Positions 50,597 through 59,346 are shown, counted from the stretch's first letter. The stretch: DNA of 64,000 nucleotides from Promicromonospora sukumoe (GCF_014137995.1 NZ_JACGWV010000001.1:248001-312000); one strand, 5' to 3'. The notes: a model not told the origin generated them from the sequence alone. Translations and numbers: made by a program.

Positions 50597-52864
50597 ATGA
50601 GCACACCCCTGCGTACCCGCGCCGCGCGCGTGGTGGCCGCCGCGGCAGCGACGTCGTTGCTGCTGCCGGCGGCCGTCGCCGTCGCCGGGCCCCGGCCCGG
50701 ACCCGCGACCGAGCACCACGGCGGCACCCATCTCGCCGCGACCCTGGCGGGTCGCGCCACCCTGTCGGCCGACTACCTGGCGGACGGCCCGCCGTCGGGC
50801 GCGGCCGCCAGCCCCGGCAACGGCCGGCAGGGACCCTGGGACGGCCAGGTGATCCCCGGCTTCTCCGCCATGGTCGACAACCACGACGGCACCTTCTGGG
50901 CCCAGCCGGACAACGGCTTCGGGGCCAAGGGCAACTCCGCCGACTTCCTGCTGCGCAACTACCTGGTGCGCCCCCAGTGGGACACGGGCCGCGGCAAGCC
51001 GTCCGGCAAGCACTCCGGCAAGGGCAACGGCGAGATCAAGGTGCTCGACTTCGTCGAGTACAACGACCGCGACCACGTGCTCGACTTCGACATCGTCAAC
51101 GAGGACACCACCGACCGCCTGCTGACCGGTGCCGACTTCGACGTCGAGTCCCTCGTCCGCGCCGCCGACGGCACGTTCTGGGTGGGCGAGGAGTTCGGCC
51201 CGTTCCTGCTGCACTTCGACGCCGACGGCACGCTGCTGGAGGCGCCCTACGGGTTCCCCGACGGCAAGTCGCCGGGCAACCCGTACCTGGAGCCGGGCGA
51301 GACGCCCAACGTGGGCAGCAGCCGCGGCTTCGAGGCCATGGCGGGCAGCGGACGCTACCTCTACCCGGTGGTCGAGGGCGCCCTGGCCGACGACGCCGAC
51401 CCCCGCCGCCGCTGGATCTACCAGTTCGACACCCGCCGCGGCGAGTACACCGGCAAGCGCTGGGCGTACCAGACCGACCAGACGGCGAACGTCATCGGCG
51501 ACGCCTTCTCGACCGGCCGCGACTCGATGCTGCTCATCGAGCGCGACGACTTCGAGGGCGACCAGTCGGTCACCAAGCGCGTCTACGAGATCGACCTGGG
51601 CCGCACGGACCGCGACGGGTTCGTCCGCAAGGAGCTCGTCGTGGACGCGCTGCGGATCGACAACCCGCGCGGCATCGACGCGGGGGAGGGCTACGGCCTC
51701 GGCGAGACGTTCGCCCTGCCCGTGCAGTCCTTCGAGACCGTCCTGTTCGTCGACAAGGACACGCTCCTGATCGGCAACGACAACAACTACCCCGGCAACG
51801 ACGCGCGGGTCACGGGCACCCCGGACGACACCGAGATGGCCCTGGTCGACCTCAGGAAGAAGCGCGTGGCCGACGACGGCGTCACCGTCGTCGGGCACCG
51901 CGGGGCCTCGGGCTACCGGCCCGAGCACACGCTCGCCGCGTACGAGACCGCGATCAACCAGTGCGCCGACTACATCGAGCCCGACGTGGTCTCCACGAAG
52001 GACGGCGTGCTGGTCGCCCGGCACGAGAACGAGATCAGCGGCACCACCGACGTCGCCACCCACGCCGAGTTCGCCGGCCGTCGCACCACCAAGACGATCG
52101 ACGGCGCCCGGATCACCGGCTGGTTCACCGAGGACTTCACGCTCGCCGAGCTGCGCACCCTGCGCGCCAAGGAGCGACTGCCGCAGGTCCGGCCCCAGAA
52201 CACCGCGTTCGACGGGCTCTACCTGATCCCGACGCTCGACGAGGTGCTCGACCTGGCCCGCAACAGCCGCACCTGCGACGGCGCGCCCGTCGGCGTCTAC
52301 CCGGAGACCAAGCACCCCACCTACTTCGACTCCGTGGGCCTCTCCCTGGAGGAGCCGCTGGTGGCCGAGCTGCGCCGCAACGGGTTCGACCGCCGGGACG
52401 CCCCGGTGATCGTGCAGTCCTTCGAGGTCGGCAACCTCCAGGAGCTCGACGAGCTCACCGACGTGCCGCTCGGCCAGCTCATCAGCAGCAGCGGCGCGCC
52501 CTACGACCTCGTAGCCGACGGCGACCCGCGCACCTACGCCGACCTCGTCACCCGCCAGGGGCTCCGCGAGATCGCGACCTACGCCGACGGCATCGGCTCC
52601 GAGAAGAACGTGCTGATCCCGCGGAACGCCGACGGCACGCTCGCCGCGCCCAGCAGCGTGATCCGCGACGCCCACCGCGCGGGCCTGGACGTCCACGCCT
52701 GGACGTTCCGCCGGGAGAACCAGTTCCTCGCCGCCGAGTTCCGCTCCTCGGCAGACCCGAACGGGATCGGTGACCTGGTGGGTGAGATCGAGGTGTTCCT
52801 TGATGCCGGTCTGGACGGATTCTTCTCGGACAACCCGGACCTCGGCGACGCCGCGGTGAGCTGA
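50597..52864 (+). CDS. Secreted phytase-like esterase fused to glycerophosphodiester phosphodiesterase
   Basis: The 755-residue protein has a signal peptide (about residues 1-30). Residues 50-420 resemble the 'esterase-like activity of phytase' beta-propeller, with WDGQVIPGFSAMVDNHDGTFW, SRGFEAMAGSGRYLYP and DRDGFVRKELVVD. From about 430 a GDPD domain follows: HRGASGYRPEHTLAAY, the acidic pair in YIEPDVVSTKDG, and PETKHPTYF. Together it may release phosphate and glycerol from extracellular phosphodiesters such as teichoic-acid or lipid fragments. It precedes an LCP pair on the same strand. Confidence 0.87.
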   Translation: MSTPLRTRAARVVAAAAATSLLLPAAVAVAGPRPGPATEHHGGTHLAATLAGRATLSADYLADGPPSGAAASPGNGRQGPWDGQVIPGFSAMVDNHDGTFWAQPDNGFGAKGNSADFLLRNYLVRPQWDTGRGKPSGKHSGKGNGEIKVLDFVEYNDRDHVLDFDIVNEDTTDRLLTGADFDVESLVRAADGTFWVGEEFGPFLLHFDADGTLLEAPYGFPDGKSPGNPYLEPGETPNVGSSRGFEAMAGSGRYLYPVVEGALADDADPRRRWIYQFDTRRGEYTGKRWAYQTDQTANVIGDAFSTGRDSMLLIERDDFEGDQSVTKRVYEIDLGRTDRDGFVRKELVVDALRIDNPRGIDAGEGYGLGETFALPVQSFETVLFVDKDTLLIGNDNNYPGNDARVTGTPDDTEMALVDLRKKRVADDGVTVVGHRGASGYRPEHTLAAYETAINQCADYIEPDVVSTKDGVLVARHENEISGTTDVATHAEFAGRRTTKTIDGARITGWFTEDFTLAELRTLRAKERLPQVRPQNTAFDGLYLIPTLDEVLDLARNSRTCDGAPVGVYPETKHPTYFDSVGLSLEEPLVAELRRNGFDRRDAPVIVQSFEVGNLQELDELTDVPLGQLISSSGAPYDLVADGDPRTYADLVTRQGLREIATYADGIGSEKNVLIPRNADGTLAAPSSVIRDAHRAGLDVHAWTFRRENQFLAAEFRSSADPNGIGDLVGEIEVFLDAGLDGFFSDNPDLGDAAVS

Positions 52865-52904
52865 CCGCGGACCACTTAACAGGCCCCGTGCCGGGGTACA
52901 TGCT

Positions 52905-52910
52905 TATGCT
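52905..52910 (+). promoter_or_regulatory. -10 element TATGCT of the third LCP gene
   Basis: TATGCT ends six bases before GTG 52917, predicting a leaderless transcript distinct from that of the upstream phosphodiesterase gene. Confidence 0.6.
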
Positions 52911-52916
52911 CCCTAT

Positions 52917-54158
52917 GTGCCCCGGCACCTCCGTCACCAGCGCAGTCATCGCGCCGCGCGCGCCGCGGCGCTCGTCGTCGTCGGCGCGCTGGCCCTCGTG
53001 GCAGCCGGCGGCGCCGCCGCCTATCTCGACCTGAAGCAGCAGATCGGCGTCAGCGACGTGTCCGGTCTCGTCAAGGGGCCGACGCCGTCCGCCGACCCCG
53101 ACGACCCCTTCACCGGCCGCAGCCTGAACATCCTGGTCATGGGCACCGACCTGCGCGGCGGCGAGAACACGAAGATCGCCGGCGAGGGCGACGGCGGCAT
53201 GCGGTCGGACACCACGATGCTGGTGCACGTCTCGGGCGACCGGTCCCGCATGGAGGTGGTCTCGATCCCGCGCGACTCGCTGGTCGACATCCCGTCGTGC
53301 AAGCTGCCCGACGGCAGCGAGTCCGGCGCCACCTACGGCATGTTCAACAGCGCGTTCACGATCGGCGGCGGCGCCGAGGAGGACCTCACCTACGCCGCCG
53401 CCTGCACCATCTCCGCCGTGCAGACCCTCACGGGCGTCCCCGTCACCAATCACATGGTCGTCAAGATGGACGGCGTGGTCGAGGTCGTCGAGGCGCTCGG
53501 CGGGGTGCGCATGTGCCTGCCCGAGCCGCTCGTCCAGAACCCGGCGTACGGCCGCTTCGAGCTGCCCGCCGGCGAGCAGACCCTCGACGGCCGCCAGGCC
53601 ATCGGGTTCCTCCGGGCCCGGCACGGCACCGGCCTGGGCCTGGAGCAGGGCAGCGACCTCACCCGGATCGAACGGCAGCAGGCGTTCGTCGACGCGCTCG
53701 TCCGCCAGATCCTGGACCAGAACGTCGTGACCAACTCCCCGCGGCTGTACCGGACCATCGAGGCGGTGCTCCGCGCCATCTCTGCCGACCCCGGGCTGGC
53801 CGACCCCGCGGCGCTCGCGGGCCTCGCCTTCAGCATCCGCGACATCGATCCCTCCGAGATCGTGTTCACCGAGCTGCCCGTGGTCGCCGCCCCGACCGAC
53901 CCCAACCGGGTGGTCTGGACCGAGGACGCCGCGGCGATCTGGGAGCGCCTCGCGGCCGACGAGCCGCCACCCGGGCACAAGTCCTCGGGTTCGGGCGGCG
54001 GCTCGTCGGACAAGCCGTCCCGGGAGACGTCCGGCGGCGCCTCGGACGAGGCCACGGACGAGGCCACGAGCCGGGGGACCGACGGCGCGACGTCGCCGTC
54101 GGACACCCCCAGCCCGTCACCCTCGCCCTCGCTGCTGCCGGGCGTCTGCGCCGACTGA
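52917..54158 (+). CDS. LCP family protein, cysteine-containing copy 1
   Basis: The 413-residue protein has one membrane helix (about residues 15-37), a LCP domain (VMGTDLRGGEN, MRSDTTMLVHV, SIPRDSLVDIP, RIERQQAFVDAL), and a Ser/Thr/Pro/Glu-rich tail ending LLPGVCAD. Four cysteines (IPSC, AAAC, RMCLPE, GVC) recur at matching positions in the next LCP protein and are absent from the LCP pair of the polysaccharide locus. They could form disulfides outside the membrane. It starts at GTG 52917 and is followed by the paralogue after 95 bases. Confidence 0.9.
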   Translation: MPRHLRHQRSHRAARAAALVVVGALALVAAGGAAAYLDLKQQIGVSDVSGLVKGPTPSADPDDPFTGRSLNILVMGTDLRGGENTKIAGEGDGGMRSDTTMLVHVSGDRSRMEVVSIPRDSLVDIPSCKLPDGSESGATYGMFNSAFTIGGGAEEDLTYAAACTISAVQTLTGVPVTNHMVVKMDGVVEVVEALGGVRMCLPEPLVQNPAYGRFELPAGEQTLDGRQAIGFLRARHGTGLGLEQGSDLTRIERQQAFVDALVRQILDQNVVTNSPRLYRTIEAVLRAISADPGLADPAALAGLAFSIRDIDPSEIVFTELPVVAAPTDPNRVVWTEDAAAIWERLAADEPPPGHKSSGSGGGSSDKPSRETSGGASDEATDEATSRGTDGATSPSDTPSPSPSPSLLPGVCAD

Positions 54159-54240
54159 ACCACGGCCCGGGCCCCTGGCACGGGCTGGACGCTTCCTGTG
54201 AACCGGGCGACTTAGTTACACGATTGTCGCACTGAGGCTC

Positions 54241-54246
54241 TACCCT
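54241..54246 (+). promoter_or_regulatory. -10 element TACCCT of the fourth LCP gene
   Basis: TACCCT ends seven bases before GTG 54254, indicating its own leaderless transcript. Confidence 0.55.
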
Positions 54247-54253
54247 CCGATGC

Positions 54254-55654
54254 GTGGCGAGTGACTTCTGGACGGCAGTGCGACCTGTCGGCGAGATAAT
54301 TCCCGGGGTTCCCCGACATGCGCGCTCGGGGGAGCGCCAGCCGCGCCACGTGCGCAGCTGGCGCAAGGCGTTCGTGGTCCGCACCGCCGCGATGAGCGTC
54401 ATCGGGGTGATGGCGTTCGGCTCCGCCGCGGCGGCGACGGCGTACCACAACGCGATCTCGCAGATCGACGTCCAGGACCTGGACGGCCTGGTCACCGAGG
54501 TCGTCGAGCCGAAGGACCCGTCCGACCCGTTCAAGGACGAGCCGGTCAACCTGCTGCTCATGGGCACCGACATCCGGGACGGCTCGAACGCGGACATCGG
54601 CGGCGTCGTCGACGGCATGCGCTCCGACACCACGATGCTGGTGCACATCTCGGCGGACCGGCAGTGGATGGAGATCGTGTCCCTGCCCCGCGACACCTTC
54701 GTGGACATCCCCTCGTGCAAGCTCCCCGACGGCAGCCAGTCGCAGCCCTACCGGGACAAGTTCAACGCCTCGTTCACCGTCGGCAGCGGCGGCACGGATC
54801 TCAAGCACGCCGCCGCCTGCACCATCAACACGGTCAACGCGATCACCGGCATCACGGTGACCAACCACGCCGTCGTCAAGATGAACGGCGTGATCGACGT
54901 CGTCGACGCGATCGGCGGCGTGAAGATGTGCCTGCCGGAGGCGCTGCACGGTGACCCGCGGTCCGCGCGGATCGACCTGCCTGCCGGCGAGAACCGGCTG
55001 GACGGCAAGACCGCCATCCAGTTCCTGCGCGTCCGCAAGGGCACCGGCATGGGCCTGGAGATGGGCAGCGACCTGACCCGCATCGAGCGGCAGCAGGCGT
55101 TCATCAACGCGACGTTCCGCCAGATCCTGTCCGCCGAGACGCTCGCGGACCCGACCAAGACGTTCCGGCTGATCAACGCGGCCCTCGGCTCGCTGAGCGC
55201 CGACCCGGCGATCGCCAACCCGGGCAGCGTGGCCGGCCTGGCCTGGTCGCTGCGCGAGATCGAGAAGCGCAACATCATCATGACCAAGGTCCCGGTGTAC
55301 GACACCACCGAGAACGGCGTCAGCGGGCTCGGCTGGGGCCCGGAGTCCGCGGAGATCTTCGCGCGCGTCGCCGCCGACGAGCCGCCGGACGACGTCGTCC
55401 TGGAGGAGCCGGAGCCGTCCGCCTCGCCGAGCGGGAGCGGTGCGGCCGAGGGGGGCTCCGGCGACGCCGGGGGCTCCGAGGGTGACGCCGGAGGCACGGA
55501 GGGCGACGCGGGTGGCGACGGCGGCGAGATGGCCGACGCCGGGGACGGCGCGACCGAGGGCGACACCGCGGACGGCGCCACCGGCGGCGGCAAGCCGACC
55601 AAGCCGAAGCCCAGCCCGAGCCCCGAGGTGCTGCTCGACGGCGTCTGCGCCTGA
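54254..55654 (+). CDS. LCP family protein, cysteine-containing copy 2
   Basis: The 466-residue protein has a longer cytoplasmic N-terminus, one membrane helix (about residues 42-64), and an LCP domain with LMGTDIRDGSN, MRSDTTMLVHI, SLPRDTFVDIP and RIERQQAFINATF. A Gly/Asp/Glu-rich tail (about residues 385-445; repeats like GSEGDAGGTEGD) leads to a basic Lys/Pro segment and the end DGVCA. Its four cysteines align with those of the preceding LCP protein. Such enzymes attach secondary wall polymers to peptidoglycan. A palindrome follows three bases after the stop. Confidence 0.9.
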   Translation: MASDFWTAVRPVGEIIPGVPRHARSGERQPRHVRSWRKAFVVRTAAMSVIGVMAFGSAAAATAYHNAISQIDVQDLDGLVTEVVEPKDPSDPFKDEPVNLLLMGTDIRDGSNADIGGVVDGMRSDTTMLVHISADRQWMEIVSLPRDTFVDIPSCKLPDGSQSQPYRDKFNASFTVGSGGTDLKHAAACTINTVNAITGITVTNHAVVKMNGVIDVVDAIGGVKMCLPEALHGDPRSARIDLPAGENRLDGKTAIQFLRVRKGTGMGLEMGSDLTRIERQQAFINATFRQILSAETLADPTKTFRLINAALGSLSADPAIANPGSVAGLAWSLREIEKRNIIMTKVPVYDTTENGVSGLGWGPESAEIFARVAADEPPDDVVLEEPEPSASPSGSGAAEGGSGDAGGSEGDAGGTEGDAGGDGGEMADAGDGATEGDTADGATGGGKPTKPKPSPSPEVLLDGVCA

Positions 55655-55656
55655 CG

Positions 55657-55698
55657 TGTCAGACCTACAGGTCACCCGGGTGACCTGTAGGTCTGACA
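55657..55698. repeat. Perfect 42-bp palindrome, same core as 36868-36917
   Basis: Two 21-bp arms (55657-55677, 55678-55698) meet without a loop, three bases after the LCP stop and 28 bases before the end of the converging lysE-type gene. The arm matches the 36868 palindrome in 20 of 21 positions. Confidence 0.9.
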
Positions 55699-55726
55699 AC
55701 TCGCTGGGGTGGCGCGAGCGGCTGGG

Positions 55727-56332
55727 TCAGGCGCCCAGGATCAGCGTGGCGGCCACGGCCACCATGGTCAGGGCGACCACGCTGTCCAGGACCCGCCAGG
55801 CGCCGGGCTTCTCCAGCAGCGGCGCGAGGTAGCGCGCCCCGTAGCCCAGAGCGACGAACCACGCGGTGCTGGCCAGGCAGGCGCCGAGCCCGAACCACCA
55901 CCGGTCGTCGCCGTGCGTCGCGGCGAGCCCGCCCACGAGCACCACGGTGTCGAGGTAGACGTGGGGGTTCAGCCAGGTCAGCGCGAGCGTGGTGGCGACG
56001 GCGGCGCCCACGGTCCGCGAGGTCATGCTGTGCCGCCCCATGACGACCTGCTGGCCCTTCCACGCGCGCCGGGCGGCCATGCCGCCGTAGGCCAGCACGA
56101 CGACGGCGCCCGCCCACCGGGCGATCTCGACCACCGTGGGGAAGCTCTGGATCAGCGTGCCGAGCCCGCCGACCCCGGCCGAGATGAGCACGAAGTCGCT
56201 GACGGCGCAGATGCCGGCGACGAGGCCCACGTGCTCCCTGCGCAGGCCCTGGCGGAGGACGAAGATGTTCTGGGCGCCGACGGCGACGATGAGCGAGAGG
56301 CCGAAGGCCATCCCGGCAAGCGCGGAGAGCAT
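55727..56332 (-). CDS. LysE/ArgO family amino-acid exporter, copy 1
   Basis: The 201-residue membrane protein has about five to six helices and the LysE hallmarks GLSLIVAVGAQNIFVLRQGLRREHV near the N-terminus and LTWLNPHVYLDTVVLVG in the middle. LysE proteins export basic amino acids. It is closely related to the copy at 57447, and both share an upstream ATGAACYGG site exactly 20 bases before their -10 elements. It lies just downstream of, and co-directional with, the regulator gene, but has its own promoter. Confidence 0.92.
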   Translation of the reverse strand: MLSALAGMAFGLSLIVAVGAQNIFVLRQGLRREHVGLVAGICAVSDFVLISAGVGGLGTLIQSFPTVVEIARWAGAVVVLAYGGMAARRAWKGQQVVMGRHSMTSRTVGAAVATTLALTWLNPHVYLDTVVLVGGLAATHGDDRWWFGLGACLASTAWFVALGYGARYLAPLLEKPGAWRVLDSVVALTMVAVAATLILGA

Positions 56333-56338
56333 TCCTGA

Positions 56339-56344
56339 ACCGTA
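56339..56344 (-). promoter_or_regulatory. -10 element TACGGT of lysE copy 1
   Basis: Read on the minus strand, TACGGT ends six bases before the ATG at 56332. Confidence 0.6.
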
Positions 56345-56364
56345 GGAAGTCGGACAGGGGATGT

Positions 56365-56373
56365 CCGGTTCAT
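56365..56373 (-). promoter_or_regulatory. Candidate LysG operator half-site (ATGAACCGG) of lysE copy 1
   Basis: On the minus strand ATGAACCGG ends 20 bases before the -10 element. The same site with one change lies at the same spacing before lysE copy 2. Confidence 0.55.
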
Positions 56374-56429
56374 GATCCGGAAGTGCGGAAGGACTGGATC
56401 AGGGCTAATGATGGGGGTACGTCCAGATT

Positions 56430-57356
56430 TCACGCCGGGAGCAGTGCTCGTGTTGCTTCTTTTCGCAGCGCCGTGGCGACCCGGTCCAGCACGGCCGAGC
56501 GCAGCTTCCACTGCTGCAGGTGGAGCGGGATGTCCAGGACGTAGCCGGGCTCCAGCGGCGTGATGCCGCCGCCGGTGCCGGTGTGCAGCCCGCCGATCGC
56601 CGGCCGCTCCAGGAGCATGCCCCAGCCCAGGCCCAGCCGGATGGTCTCCTCGTACTCGACGGTGCTCGGCACGTGGTGCCGCGGCGGCCGGGCTTCCGGC
56701 GCCCTGGCGCGCAGGTAGACGTCCTGCAGGTCGTCCGTCCGGTCGAAGACGACGACGGGCGCGGCGTCGAGGGCCTCCGGCGTCGGGCCGTGGGGGAACC
56801 AGCGCGCCGCGAAGGCGCGCGTGCACGCGGGGCGGTAACGCATGGTCCCGAGCGGCGTGCTGCGGCAGCCCTGCACCTGCGCCGTCTGCGAGGTGACCGC
56901 CGCCATCACCACGCCCTCGCGGAGCAGGTCGGCGGTGCGGCTGTCGTCGGCGCGGTGCATGTCGAACGTGACGCCCTCGACCTGGGCGAGCGCGGGCATC
57001 ACCCAGGTGGCCAGGGAGTCGGCGCTCACGGCCAGGGGCACCGTGACGAGGCGGCCGGGCGCGCCGTCGTCCGCGTCCTCGGGCGGGTCGTCGGCGCCGT
57101 GCGCGCCCAGCTCCGCGGCCACCTCCGCGCCGAGCAGCTCGGTCTGCCGGGCGAGGCGCAGGAGCGCCTGGCCCGACGACGTCGCGACGACCGGCCGGGC
57201 CCGCCGCACCAGCACGCTGCCCGCCGCGTTCTCCAGGGCCCGGATGCGCTGGCTCACCGCCGACGGCGTGACGTGCAGGGCCTGGGCCGCGGCGTCGAAC
57301 GAGCCCTCGGCGACCACGGCGGCCAGCGCCTCGAGCTGGCGGGAGTCCCATCGCAT
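56430..57356 (-). CDS. lysG: LysR-type regulator, LysG/ArgP-like
   Basis: The 308-residue protein has a LysR winged helix (LEALAAVVAEGSFDAAAQALHVTPSAVSQRIRALE; recognition helix TPSAVSQRIRALE) and a C-terminal effector domain with SADSLATWVMPAL. This TPSAVSQRI variant is typical of LysG/ArgP, which activate exporter genes in response to basic amino acids. It lies between two lysE genes: co-directional with copy 1 and divergent from copy 2. It most likely controls both. The ATG at 57356 is preferred over an upstream codon by alignment to the family start (MRWDSRQLEAL). Confidence 0.92.
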   Translation of the reverse strand: MRWDSRQLEALAAVVAEGSFDAAAQALHVTPSAVSQRIRALENAAGSVLVRRARPVVATSSGQALLRLARQTELLGAEVAAELGAHGADDPPEDADDGAPGRLVTVPLAVSADSLATWVMPALAQVEGVTFDMHRADDSRTADLLREGVVMAAVTSQTAQVQGCRSTPLGTMRYRPACTRAFAARWFPHGPTPEALDAAPVVVFDRTDDLQDVYLRARAPEARPPRHHVPSTVEYEETIRLGLGWGMLLERPAIGGLHTGTGGGITPLEPGYVLDIPLHLQQWKLRSAVLDRVATALRKEATRALLPA

Positions 57357-57404
57357 GCGACCAGTGTCGCGCATCTTCAGTTCTGCTAACGCAGCGTGAG
57401 AAAC

Positions 57405-57413
57405 ATGAACTGG
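57405..57413 (+). promoter_or_regulatory. Candidate LysG operator half-site (ATGAACTGG) of lysE copy 2
   Basis: ATGAACTGG ends 20 bases before the -10 element at 57434. Together with CAGTTC at about 57378 it forms a spaced inverted repeat within the divergent lysG-lysE gap, the usual place for a LysR-type activator site. Confidence 0.6.
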
Positions 57414-57433
57414 TCTTCACGGGATCGGCTGCC

Positions 57434-57439
57434 TAGCGT
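57434..57439 (+). promoter_or_regulatory. -10 element TAGCGT of lysE copy 2
   Basis: TAGCGT ends seven bases before the ATG at 57447. Confidence 0.6.
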
Positions 57440-57446
57440 TGAGGGC

Positions 57447-58064
57447 ATGCTCCCCCTGCTCGCCGGACTCGGTTTCGGCCTCTCGCTCATCGTCGCCATC
57501 GGGGCCCAGAACGCGTTCGTCCTGCGCCAGGGGCTGCGCAAGGAGCACGTGGGCGTCGTGGCGGCCATCTGCGCGGCGTCCGACGTCGCGCTCTACGCCG
57601 CGGGCGCCGCCGGCTTCGGGCCCCTCGTGGAGCGCTGGCCCAACGCCGTCGTCGTCGTGCGCTGGCTGGGCGCCGCCGTCGTGCTCGGGTACGGGGCCAT
57701 GGCCGCCTGGCGGGCGGTCAAGGGGGACACGACCCTCGCCGCGGCCGACGACGGCGCCCTCGGCGACGGACCCGGCCGCCGCCTCAAGCCCGTGGTCCTC
57801 ACGGCGCTCGCTCTGACCTGGCTGAACCCCCACGTCTACCTCGACACGATCGTGCTGCAGGGCTCGGTCGCCGCCACCTACGGCGACACGCGCTGGTGGT
57901 TCTCCGCGGGCGCGATGATCTCCAGCGTCGCCTGGTTCGCCGCCCTCGCCTACGGCGCCCGGCTGCTCGCCCCCGTGCTGCGGCGCCCGGGCGCGTGGCG
58001 CGTGCTCGACGGCGTGATCGCGCTGATCATGCTGGCCGTCGCGGTCTCCCTGCTGGCGGGGTGA
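57447..58064 (+). CDS. lysE: LysE/ArgO family amino-acid exporter, copy 2
   Basis: The 205-residue membrane protein shows GLSLIVAIGAQNAFVLRQGLRKEHV and LTWLNPHVYLDTIVLQGSVA, with GARLLAPVLRRPGAWRVLD near the C-terminus. It is divergent from lysG, the classical lysE-lysG arrangement, so this is probably the orthologue of the lysine/arginine exporter, and copy 1 a duplicate. ATG 57447 is fixed by the -10 spacing. It converges with the aminotransferase gene, the stops seven bases apart. Confidence 0.93.
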   Translation: MLPLLAGLGFGLSLIVAIGAQNAFVLRQGLRKEHVGVVAAICAASDVALYAAGAAGFGPLVERWPNAVVVVRWLGAAVVLGYGAMAAWRAVKGDTTLAAADDGALGDGPGRRLKPVVLTALALTWLNPHVYLDTIVLQGSVAATYGDTRWWFSAGAMISSVAWFAALAYGARLLAPVLRRPGAWRVLDGVIALIMLAVAVSLLAG

Positions 58065-58070
58065 GCCCCG

Positions 58071-59333
58071 CTAGCTCAGCGGGACTCCCAGGCCGGCCAG
58101 CCGGGTCGCGGCGTCGCGCAGCACCTCCTCGCGCTTCACGAAGGTGAACCGCACGTGGTTCGCCAGGGCCTGCGCCGTCGGGGAGCCCGCGCGGCAGAAC
58201 GCCGACGCCGGGATCGCCACGACGCCCGCCAGCTCGGGCAGCCTGCGGCACAGTTCGACGCCGTCGCGCAGGCCCAGCCGGGCGAGCACGGCCGACGCGT
58301 CCGCCATCACGAAGTACGTGCCGGCCGGGCGCGTCACCTCGAAGCCGGCGGTCTCCAGGCCCGCGCACAGCAGGTCGCGGCGGCTCGCGAGGGAGGCGGC
58401 CAGGTCGCGGGGCGTGTCGTCGTCGGCCAGGGCCTGCGCGATGGCGGGCTGGAACGGCGCGCCCGACGTGTACGTGAGGTACTGCTTGACCGTGCGCACC
58501 GCCGTGACCAGGTCGGCCGGCCCGTGCAACCAGCCCACCTTCCAGCCCGTGAACGAGAACGTCTTGCCCGACGACGAGATGGTCAGCGTGCGCTCCGCCA
58601 TCCCCGGCAGCGTCGAGACGGGGATGTGCTCCGCGCCGAACGTGAGGTGCTCGTAGACCTCGTCGGTCACCACGATCGCGTCGTGCTCCCGGGCGACCGC
58701 GGCGACGGCCTCCAGCTCGTCGCGCGTGAGCACCGTCCCGGTCGGGTTGTGCGGCGAGTTGAGCAGGATCATCCGCAGGCGGTCGGTCGCCGCGGCGCGC
58801 AGGGCCTCGACGTCGAGCCGGAAACCGTCCGGTCCCGGCACCAGGGGAGCGGTCACGTGCGTGGCGCCCGACATGCCGATCGCCGCGGCGTGCGAGTCGT
58901 AGAACGGCTCCAGCGTGAGCACCTCGTCGCCCGGCCGGGTCAGGGCCAGGACGGACGCCGTCAGCGCCTCGGTGGCACCCGTCGTGACCAGCACCTCGGT
59001 GTCGGGGTCGACGTCCAGCCCGTAGTGCCGCTTCTGGTGGTCCGCGACGGCCTGCCGCAGCTCCGGCACGCCGTCCCCGGGGGCGTACTGGTTGCGGCCC
59101 GCCTCGATCGCCTGGATCGCGGCCTGCTTCACGTACTCGGGCCCGTCGACGTCGGGGAACCCCTGGCCGAGGTTGATCGCACCCGTGCGGACCGCCAGGG
59201 CCGACATCTCGGCGAAGATCGTGACGGCGACGCTGCCGTCGTCGGCCAGCAGCCCGGCGGCGCTCGCGGTGGCCTGCCAGCGGTCCTGGCCGCGGCCGGA
59301 GGAGTCGGGACCGGGTGAAGGGTGGGCGTCCAT
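58071..59333 (-). CDS. Class I/II PLP-dependent aminotransferase
   Basis: The 420-residue fold-type I enzyme carries INLGQGFPDVDGP, VTTGATEALTASVLAL, NSPHNPTGTVL, DEVYEHLTF and the Schiff-base lysine in SSSGKTFSFTGWKVGW. Its pattern is that of the DapC/YbdL/kynurenine-aminotransferase group. In actinobacteria such genes often act as N-succinyldiaminopimelate or methionine/aromatic aminotransferases; I cannot choose between these. Position beside lysE suggests amino-acid metabolism. TATCGT lies seven bases before the ATG at 59333. Confidence 0.87.
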   Translation of the reverse strand: MDAHPSPGPDSSGRGQDRWQATASAAGLLADDGSVAVTIFAEMSALAVRTGAINLGQGFPDVDGPEYVKQAAIQAIEAGRNQYAPGDGVPELRQAVADHQKRHYGLDVDPDTEVLVTTGATEALTASVLALTRPGDEVLTLEPFYDSHAAAIGMSGATHVTAPLVPGPDGFRLDVEALRAAATDRLRMILLNSPHNPTGTVLTRDELEAVAAVAREHDAIVVTDEVYEHLTFGAEHIPVSTLPGMAERTLTISSSGKTFSFTGWKVGWLHGPADLVTAVRTVKQYLTYTSGAPFQPAIAQALADDDTPRDLAASLASRRDLLCAGLETAGFEVTRPAGTYFVMADASAVLARLGLRDGVELCRRLPELAGVVAIPASAFCRAGSPTAQALANHVRFTFVKREEVLRDAATRLAGLGVPLS

Positions 59334-59340
59334 GGGCTAG

Positions 59341-59346
59341 ACGATA
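59341..59346 (-). promoter_or_regulatory. -10 element TATCGT of the aminotransferase gene
   Basis: Read on the minus strand, it ends seven bases before the ATG at 59333. Confidence 0.55.
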
